Shown here: piece after piece, positions 55,981 to 64,000 of the stretch
Layout of the letters: every line of letters starts with the position of its first letter
Position numbering within the stretch: position 1 is the stretch's first letter
DNA from: Prunella strophiata
Taxonomy: Eukaryota; Chordata; Aves; Passeriformes; Prunellidae
Length of the DNA stretch: 64,000 nucleotides
NCBI GenBank assembly: GCA_036583965.1
Contig: JAZBQD010000028.1
Span: 1-64,000, forward strand
Reading direction: 5' to 3'
Translations under genes and position numbers: made by a program
Notes under the pieces: generated by a model
Told to the model about the DNA's origin: nothing
Database searches by the model: none
What the model saw: only the letters and a program-made list of their open reading frames with translations

Positions 55981-58900
55981 TAATGATGAAATGAAATTTT
56001 TCACATAGTTTTTAAAATGAGAAAAATTACACTAATCCTGTTTCTCTTGTGCCTTAAATTTTCAGGGTAATACTGGCACCCACTAAAGTAGTATTTCATT
56101 TGATTGAAAAACAAAACTCCTGTAAAACTGGGCTTACTCTGTTGTTCTGCCAATTTAATCACTGAACCCAATGAAGCTGTCAAATACCAGCTTGAGTATT
56201 GTATTACAGCTGCACTGTAAGGTCTGTCCTTTGTGGCAGTTCACAAAGGATGTACTTGAAAATTTGGCAATAATCACTTCTTTTTATGTGAATTTGCCTC
56301 ATATACCACCAAGAAAGAATGAGGAAGATATTAGATCTTTCCTCATAAACTCACTATGATTATTTTGGTTCAAATATGATACATACAGATTTCAGTAGGG
56401 ATTTTCTGGGACTGTTAGATGATTTAAGTATTTCAGTCACAGGAAGTATTACATTTTGACTCCTACTGCTAGTGTAACTTTCAATTATTTTAGAATATTT
56501 AAAGAAAAATTTAATTGTTTGAGAAATGTATTCCTGAAGTTGGATCTCAAACAGTCCATCTCTTCCATGTGGAGCAGGGATTCCCGGTTTGTTCTGTGTC
56601 ATTCCTGGAGCTCCTGCAGATTTCCAGCTCTGGATCGGCCATCACAGGAGGCAAGACTCTGTGCCACTTCTTGACAGACACAGAGCTGTTCCCCAGACCT
56701 GCTGGCAGGAGGCTGTGGGAACTCTGGAATTCCAGCTCCCTGATCCTTGCTGTGCCTCCTGAGCCTCCCCTTCACAGCTCAGGCGGTGCTTGGTGACACC
56801 CTGTCTGCCACCAGGACACCGAGACACCTTCTCCTGCACTGCTGTGATATCTTGCATCTGGGAGCTGAAAAGAAGTTTTTAACCTGCTTAGGCTGCATTT
56901 GTTAGCAGGAACCTTTCCACTTACTGCCAAGGGAATTCTGCACTAGCAAGAAGTGCCAAGCCTGGATATCCAAATCAGGAAGGGAGGTTTCTCTAACTAG
57001 GCCAGGAAATGTCAGTGGATATTTCATACAGTCTGCAACCAGCTTTGTGGTCTCAGGCATTCTTACACTTGTTTTATCAAAGTATTGCAAAGCCTTATTT
57101 CGTGTAACCTTCAAATCCAAACTATATATATTTTGGTATCTATACCAAAATATAGATAAAATGGGCAGTTACACTCCTTTGTGTAAAAAAAAGTGTGTGG
57201 GATGACACTTTTTATAGCAGCAGCAGTATTGTCAGAAAAGTGAGATAAGAAAATTTAAGAGAGTAGAATTTTGTTTCAAGTTGCTTAAATTACTGTGCTA
57301 CATGTAAGTTTATATCTCTGCTTCCAGTCTACTAATTTTTAAATTTAGAAATATAGTTAATGAACATGCTACATGTATCTGACAAAACTCGAGTCCTTGT
57401 GATGCCATGAATAAGTATTTAGATTGAGACAAGACAGCTTTCTCTAGCTGAAGAAGCAGGCAGACAACAGAATTGAGCAATGGTGATGTATATCATGCAG
57501 GAAATTAATTTCTTCTCAGGAAAGTTCCATGGAGATACTGGGCATACCAGTGCAAGGCAGTATTAGGGAATTTATTTGACATCTGTACCTAAGGTTAAAT
57601 CTCTGTAAGAGTGTTTGAGGAGTGCCTTTCCCTATAGGACATTTTTGACAGCATTTGGTGGAGTTCACAAATGTTGTGCCTTTAGATGACAGTTGCCTTG
57701 ATACAATTTTGACAGAATACTGTGACTTGTTAACAACTGGTGGGAAGCCAGATAGGTGGAGTACAGCAGGAGGGTAGGACTGACCTATTTGCTGGATGGT
57801 CCTGAAGAAAGTCTCTTCTAACAATGATTTGTAGACTGTGGTAGGTGAATTTCTTGTCAGATGAGTTTGTAAAATTACCAAACCTCTGCTAACTTTGACA
57901 GCAAAATGATGAATAAATGTCTCTACAGTCTTTTTTGACATGTGCATGTAAAGCCTGTCAGCAGTAAGGATGCAGTAAGGATGCCAGTGCATCTTCAAAG
58001 AACTGTTCTTGTGGGATTTAAGCAGAAGGAAATTATTAGAGAGTGGCTGTATTTTAAATGGCACAATTCTAAATTATCTTCCATCAGCTTTACAGGAGTG
58101 GTTTTGCAACAATCAGAATATTGTCTATTGAGAGTACCCTGGGTTTTGTTTCTAAGGTCAGTGTCTTTCAAAGATTTTGAACTATTAGACTTTCTGACTC
58201 ATTTCACTCTGAAGGAACAAAAGATAAAATTTCAGGGTAGGCTATAGAAGGGCTAAATTTCTAGAGATTAAAAATTAATGATGAATTGTGTGCAAAATGG
58301 CACTGATCCTCCTGCACCCTTCCTTGGCAATTTCACTCCCCTGTCTGGAGGTTAAGTTGTGTAAAACTATTCCAATATCAAAAATGATGAAAACTTTCCA
58401 GCCTGGAGGTATATGATATTTCACGTCAACAACAGAAGAAAATGGATTGACATGATTAGCTACATTTTGTATCCAACAAGAGCTTGCCAGGAAGATAAAG
58501 AATGTTATTGATGGGCAATTAATCTTTTTGAGAGCCTAGGATGGGAAAAGGCCCCTTAGGGTTGATTTGCAGGATCAAATAGACACTAAATCTTCTTTTA
58601 GATGCCAGTATTTAGATGTCACTTGTCACTAGCATTTACAAAAACCTTTACTCAGCTCTTGACTGACCATGGAGGCAGTTGTCCCTCAGCAGTGAAGATT
58701 TTGCTGGTGAAGCACCTATAAATCTTTTTCTGTGTGTTTGTGTAATTACTTTACGACAGTCTCAGCCCTTACCTAAGTGCCAGGATTCACCTTGTACGCA
58801 TGATCTGGGGCACTTTATAATGGTGGTAAAACACGTACAGTGGTGCCTCTGGGAAACAGATGAGAACTGTCCTGCCTTGGGCTAATGTGGAGTGGGGATT

Positions 58901-61900
58901 TGGGTGGGGGTTTTCCATTTCTCCTGACAATATCTAATGTCTGATGCAGAGAACTGTTCTGGAAATAATCGCAGATTTCAATTCTTCCCCTTGTTCCAGT
59001 TCATGTATAAAGGGAAACATTTCTTAGACTGTACTTCTGAAGTAACCATCAGACTGCAGAGTCACTCTCAATTTGCCACTGGCCCAAAACTTGCTTAGAA
59101 AGGGCAGATAAAAGCCACAACTTTTTAACAGAACAGACTGGGGATCAACCAGTCACATCAGTGCTTTTGGCAAAGGTACGGTGGAAATGGTAACTGTATT
59201 TTAGAAACTTCATTTATTCTGCATATTTCTGAATGAGAATTTTAAGAAACAATCATGTCTGTAAATTGAAAAGTATAGTAATGTGCAGAAAAAGATTTCT
59301 ATGTAGGGCTTACATAATTTAACTCCAGTTCCTTTCAGTCTATCCAACTGCTCTCAGAGGCTTCTCCAAGAGTGTTTTTATCTTTTAGGAGTGATTCTGA
59401 GACAAATAGTTTAATATAGTAATTGCTTCTAATGGCAATCCTCTTTGAGAAATGAGAGAAATGGGCAAAAATTGCAGTACTGCACAGGAGAAGATAAGAT
59501 TCTACAGTCTGAAGGTTAATGTTGTTGGTAAAACATTTTAGAACTCCCTGATGCAAATTCAGGCAAAATATTAGGCTTTACTTGTCTACCACTAAGATTC
59601 CACATTTTATTTTGAAAAAATGTGTTTCTCTTTTGAGAAGTACAGATGGCAGTGTTGAATAAATTCATGGAGCTGTATCTTCACAGAAAGTATGGAGATT
59701 TAGCTTTTGTGCTGATGATCTAAAGCTTAGTGAGTGTCTCTCTAATTATTCTCCCAGGTCAGTGACCACCTTATTGTATTATCTTTAATAATTAAGTGGG
59801 TAAAGCTTCTGCTAATACTGGAGAACAGCAAAGATTTTGTGTCCTGTATAAATTAAGCATGAGTGAGGTGCTTGCCAGGTAGTTAATCAAAGTAAAGGGC
59901 AGCATTTTGAATTCAGCTTTTTAGTTCATCTAAAATGGTGCAGTTCTGTCAAATGCATTGAAATTATGCAGATTACATTAGCCATGAATTCACTGAATTC
60001 ATATTTTGAATTTTTTCTTCCTATAATTAAAAGCTCTTTTAAGCTGAATTATTTCATAATTAGATATTAGTTGCATTCAAAGGCATTAGAGGCATTTACT
60101 GGCTTCCCAGATAGGTAATGTCAGGGGCTGGCACTGTAGCCCTGGATGCTGTCAGTTTGAGTAGGCTCTGCTCAAAGCTCTTCATCACTGGCTGTGTGAA
60201 AAACAATCCATCCAAGTGATGGTCACAGCCTGAGTGTCAGTAGCCACCAAAAACTCTAGGAATTCCAGCATGAGCCTGTACTGAAGGCTCTGCTCTGAGC
60301 TCAAGAGCTGTTCCCAGTGCTGCAGAGGACTCAAATGTGGGGGTTTTGAGCTGTAACTCAGGGAGCCTGGTTTCTTCTGGAGTAGTGCATTGTAGCTAAG
60401 TGTCTGTCATGTTAAAGAAGCCCTGACTGAAGTCGGTGCCAGAGTAAAGGTATACATAAAATGCTTTATTTCATGCAGTTTCTCTGGTGTCTAGCATGGA
60501 ATATTTTTAAGTCTTCTGTCTTGTGGTTAAGTGTCAGGGAACCTGGCCAATGAATCTATCAGGTAAAGGCTGAGAATTTTTTGTACCTACAGTAGGAAAG
60601 ACTCAGTTTCCCAAGAAAGAAACAACTATTTTTGGGTGAAGAGGAATGCTCAGAGTGTGAGAGGGACCAGGACTGTACCAGCACTGTGTAGTTGTGTGTC
60701 TTCTGCTTTGTGGGGACAGACAGAAGTATAACAAGTCTAGAGGAGAGACAAGCTTTGATACAAACTTCTAACCAGGAAGGGAGGGCCTTGCCTCCAGGTT
60801 GGGGATTGTCATCTCTGTCATCGCCAGGTACATTCTCTGCCTTGCAGGGTCATTCTGGGGCAGTTCCTCCTTGTGTATTTTGTGTCTCTCCATGTCTCAC
60901 ACACAGACACACGAACAAGAGGCTATGAGAATGGGCAATAGAGGATGCCACATACATATCACCATTACCTCTCTTCTCATTTCTATGGACTTTGTTCAGT
61001 ATGACTGAGACATCTACACTTCATTTAATTTTTTCAACTCCAACTACTCTCCCTTCTTCATGAAGCAAAAAAGTTCAGGCCTTTCTCTTACAAATAAACA
61101 AAATAATGTATTTTTCTCTAATTTTATCTTCAAAATTGACTGAACCTCTTGTGCTGAGGTATTGCCAAATTTTTAAATGGGGCCAGAATTAATTTGACAA
61201 GATATTGCAGGAAAGTAGTGTTTGACTTTTAACAAAAAAACCACCATTTACATGTGTGAAATGAGTCTAGGCATTCAAACATCAAAAACTGTGGAAGTTT
61301 AAGGAAAATATCAGCATATTTCAGAAATGGCAAATGTTGAACTGCTGTGGATCTAGGGTTTCACCCTTGGATACCCACAGTCACACTGGGAGTATGCTAA
61401 TGCTGGCAGAAATCTAATACTATCACTTCTGTTCTTAATTTCATTTATCTCCTCCTACTTCTCAGCCTACTCTTATCTGAAGTGTCTGCTGAATTGTGCT
61501 AGGGTGTCTCATCCACAGATGAAGCCAAGGGAAAGCACATAATCCTGTCTCCTTATCAGGATGTGTTGAATTCAGTGTACTCACTGCACCTCCAAGGAAA
61601 AGAGCAGGGAAGTAAGCAAAGGCAGCAGAGTTATGGAAGGTGTTTGGCATTTAGTTCTGCTATTTTATGAAATGTGAGCAGAGAGGACAAAGAAAGGGTG
61701 AATATTTTTTGTTTACATGATGCCCTGCTGGTAAGACATAAACCTTTAGATTACTTATCTGTGTCCTGTGGAGTACCTGATGGCTGGGGAGATGTACTGA
61801 AGATCATACTGCTGTGATTTTTGCATGCAATGTTTTCCTAGGCAATGTTCTTGTTTTCCTTTATAATTGCATTTGTTGGACAGCACAGTCATGAGTAGAC

Positions 61901-62109
61901 TGGCTCATCTGCAAATGCAATCACTGTCACTATCACAGTTACATAGAAACTGAAGGGCTTTATTCATATCTACATCAAAGCTTCTTTAGTCTTCTTTGGT
62001 ATTTTAATGTTGCAATAAATATTCTTCAAATCTTTACACTGTCAGAGTGGGATGAAAATCCTTACTGTATATGAGAATCTGGCTGATAGTGTACCCTCAG
62101 TTGCTCACA
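55981..62109. other. Intergenic, nothing recognised
   Basis: Six kilobases of AT-rich sequence. The longest frame is 57516-58064 minus (182 aa). It has a plausible mixed composition but no domain or homologue I recognise. No LTR pair, tandem repeat or RNA gene seen. Confidence 0.45.
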
Positions 62110-62555
62110 CCTAGGGACAAGTCACAAAATTGTTTTAGTTGGAAATTACCTTAAAGATCATCTCCTTACAACCCTCTGCGGAGGGGGGGCACCTCCACTG
62201 TTCCAGGTGGCTTAGAGCCTCATCCAGCCTGGGCTTGGACACTTCCAGGCCTGAGACAGCCACAGCTTCTCTGGGCAACCTGTGCAAGGGCCTCTCTACC
62301 CTCACAGGGAAGAATTTTTCCAGAATATCTAATCCAAATCTTCTGTCAGTTTGAAGCCATTCCCCCTTATACTGTCACTCCTGGCTCCTGTAGAAAGTCT
62401 CTCCATCTTTCCTGTAGGCTCCATTCAGGTACTGTAAGGCTGCAAATAGGTTACCGCAAAGCCTTCCCTTTTCTAGGCTGAACAATCCCAGTTCCCTTAG
62501 TCTTTCCTTGTAGTCAAGGTACTCCATTCCTGTGATCACTTTGGTGGCCCTCAAG
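62110..62555 (-). mobile_element. CR1 LINE 3' fragment
   Basis: Antisense CR1: on the plus strand the blocks GGCACCTCCACTGTTCC, GGGCAACCTGTGCAAGGGCC, CCCTTATACTGTCACTCC and CTTTTCTAGGCTGAACAATC appear in reverse of the element. It ends on the right in TGGTGGCCCTC. Moderate divergence. Confidence 0.9.
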
Positions 62556-64000
62556 AAAATACAATCTATTTAGGACTTTTTTTTTTTTTTTGGCCTATAT
62601 GCCGATGAGATTTGCATTCATTTTTATATCTAAATGCCACCCTTTTCTCTAAACTCTGAAAGTAAATTTTTTGTGATTTTTTTCCCTCCTAAGTCATTGT
62701 AAGAGAAAGAAATCTGTAGAGTACCTTGTGAGAAATCAGTCAGTTCCAAGTTTCTCTGTGTAAGGGCAGCTTGGCTGAAAGGAAGGCATGCAGGGCATGC
62801 TTGCATGAGAAGCTGGCAAATGGGCAGATGAGGCTGAGAGCTGTGCCCTTAAAAAAGCATCTGGAGAGACATGCACATGTTCAAGGGAGTGCTCTGGGAA
62901 CTCTGAGACTGTGCTGCTTCATTTATCCTTGGAAATTAAAATGGAGAAGAAGATGCTGTGAGCAGCTCAATACGATTATTGTTTGTGACATGCTGCAGGA
63001 CTTAAAATTGCTTGTGGCCATGGCCTTAACTGCTAATGAGTAAATTAATCCCTTGGTTACACCTGTGCTGCTCCACAGACCGACCCCCCCCCCGACCCCC
63101 CCCAACCCCCCCCAATGGATCTGTTATGGCAAATGGGAGTGAAGCTGGAATAAAGCACTTAAAATGCACAGCTGTAACTGAAATGCTGATCACAACAGTA
63201 AGCATTTTTGAAGACATTGCAAGAAACAGGTACCTGTGTTTTGTTCGTATTACTCATTTACAGTCTACTTCTATTTCTCCTGTGAATAAACTGTAAAATG
63301 ATCAAACACAGGCCAGTTCATTAAAAAAAAAATAAAAAAAAAAGGTGTGAACTAAACATAATGAATGTAATGAATGTTGTTCCTTTCTCAGAAGATTCAA
63401 ATGTGAATATTTTTGGACACACATAAAAATTCTGTGTAGATGGACCACACTGATATCCAAATTGGTTCAAAAGCTGGCATTATGGGATTTGAAATATTTG
63501 AAGCTGAGGCTAGGACAGTTTCCTCCATTAATGTGGCTTCATGAGTTAAAGCTCTGCAGTGTCCTGTTTATTTATAATTACTCTCAAGAAGCCCTTGTTA
63601 AAATTCTTGCTGGTTTTGACAATAAGATAGAAGCCTTGTAGTGAATGGCATCTTTTAAGTAAAACATTTCTGCTTTCATCACTTAATAGCAACTTTTTCT
63701 GAAGTGCTAGTTTTCCATCTTCTGTATATCTTCTGTGGGTTTTTTTTTTGCTTAAGAGTCATTCCCCTCACTTGAGGTCACAGACATTTGCAAACCTTCT
63801 GCCTGAAACAGCTCCAAAGAATTCTCTAAGCATAAGCATTGCTTAGCTGTGTGACTGATGAGCTCTGATCCGTTCCTTCAGAGGAGTAATACTCAGCCAC
63901 TGGCACTGCTGAATTAGGGCAGACATGTAAGAAGCTCTTTTAATTGTGGTCTCATAAGAATTCACAAAATTAGCTATATGCAATGGTGAGTAGACATATT
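62556..64000. other. Intergenic to window edge
   Basis: Contains a T run (62577-62590), a C-rich stretch (63086-63113) with three runs of seven or more C, and an A-rich tract (63323-63344). No gene recognised. Confidence 0.45.

Noticed and set aside
57516..58064. 182-residue minus-strand frame as a gene
   Set aside because: No recognisable domain, no splice or promoter context, and AT-rich surroundings; left as intergenic.

Overview
The window looks like nuclear DNA of a bird, most likely a songbird. The evidence is CR1 LINE 3' ends carrying the ATTCTATG-type terminus (1-190, 7515-8927, 62110-62555), many LTRs with TATA boxes and poly(A) signals, betaretrovirus-like and gammaretrovirus-like endogenous retroviruses (ERVs), long purine microsatellites, and two CpG islands in AT-rich DNA. 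I could not identify an intact host protein-coding gene. Almost every long open frame is either ERV-derived or the translation of a simple repeat. The ERV density would fit a W chromosome or a heterochromatin margin, but nothing in the sequence proves that.

Layout. 1-15250: AT-rich intergenic DNA with a GAAA microsatellite (1293-1485), a CR1 split by a solo LTR (7515-8927) and a CpG island (about 10050-10560). 15304-22097, minus strand: ERV-A, a betaretrovirus-like provirus with 5' LTR, lysine-tRNA-type primer site, an odd membrane-segment gag leader, gag, dUTPase/protease, reverse transcriptase, RNase H and an integrase with DD35E intact; it has frameshifts and stops, and no env or 3' LTR is visible. 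It lies against the gag of an older gammaretrovirus-like element (22098-23363, minus) whose primer site resembles the proline-tRNA type. 23657-25760: another minus-strand LTR, then a strange CCTTG/CAAGG-rich tract containing a second copy of the LTR that splits the CR1.

28240-29075: GGAA microsatellite followed by a degenerate minisatellite of about 31 bp. 29637-30004: minus-strand LTR. 30800-38240: a minisatellite of about 42 bp, into which ERV-B (30916-36720, plus) has inserted with a 6-bp target duplication. ERV-B keeps both LTRs, gag, a protease remnant, an env membrane anchor and the polypurine tract, but has no recognisable pol and carries other LTRs inside it. 38260-39200: purine-rich tandem repeats. 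39273-39507: an LTR-like block. 39600-39790, minus: a frameshifted fragment that looks like the Ras-association domain of a RIN-family protein. 41270-44460, plus: ERV-C, gag only, interrupted by a solo LTR.

48600-50300: a CpG island with NRF1-type and repeated YY1-type motifs, the best candidate for a host promoter. 52110-52600: solo LTR of the gammaretrovirus-like family. 54225-55972: a solo LTR whose segment between TATA box and poly(A) signal is expanded by about 960 bp of GAA/GAACAA repeat. The rest to 64000 is ordinary intergenic sequence ending with a minus-strand CR1.

The ERV genes would once have worked as standard retroviral sets (Gag shell, protease, polymerase, integrase). All copies here are broken. 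The main interest is in the nested insertions, the repeat-expanded LTR and the leader-position membrane ORF of ERV-A.
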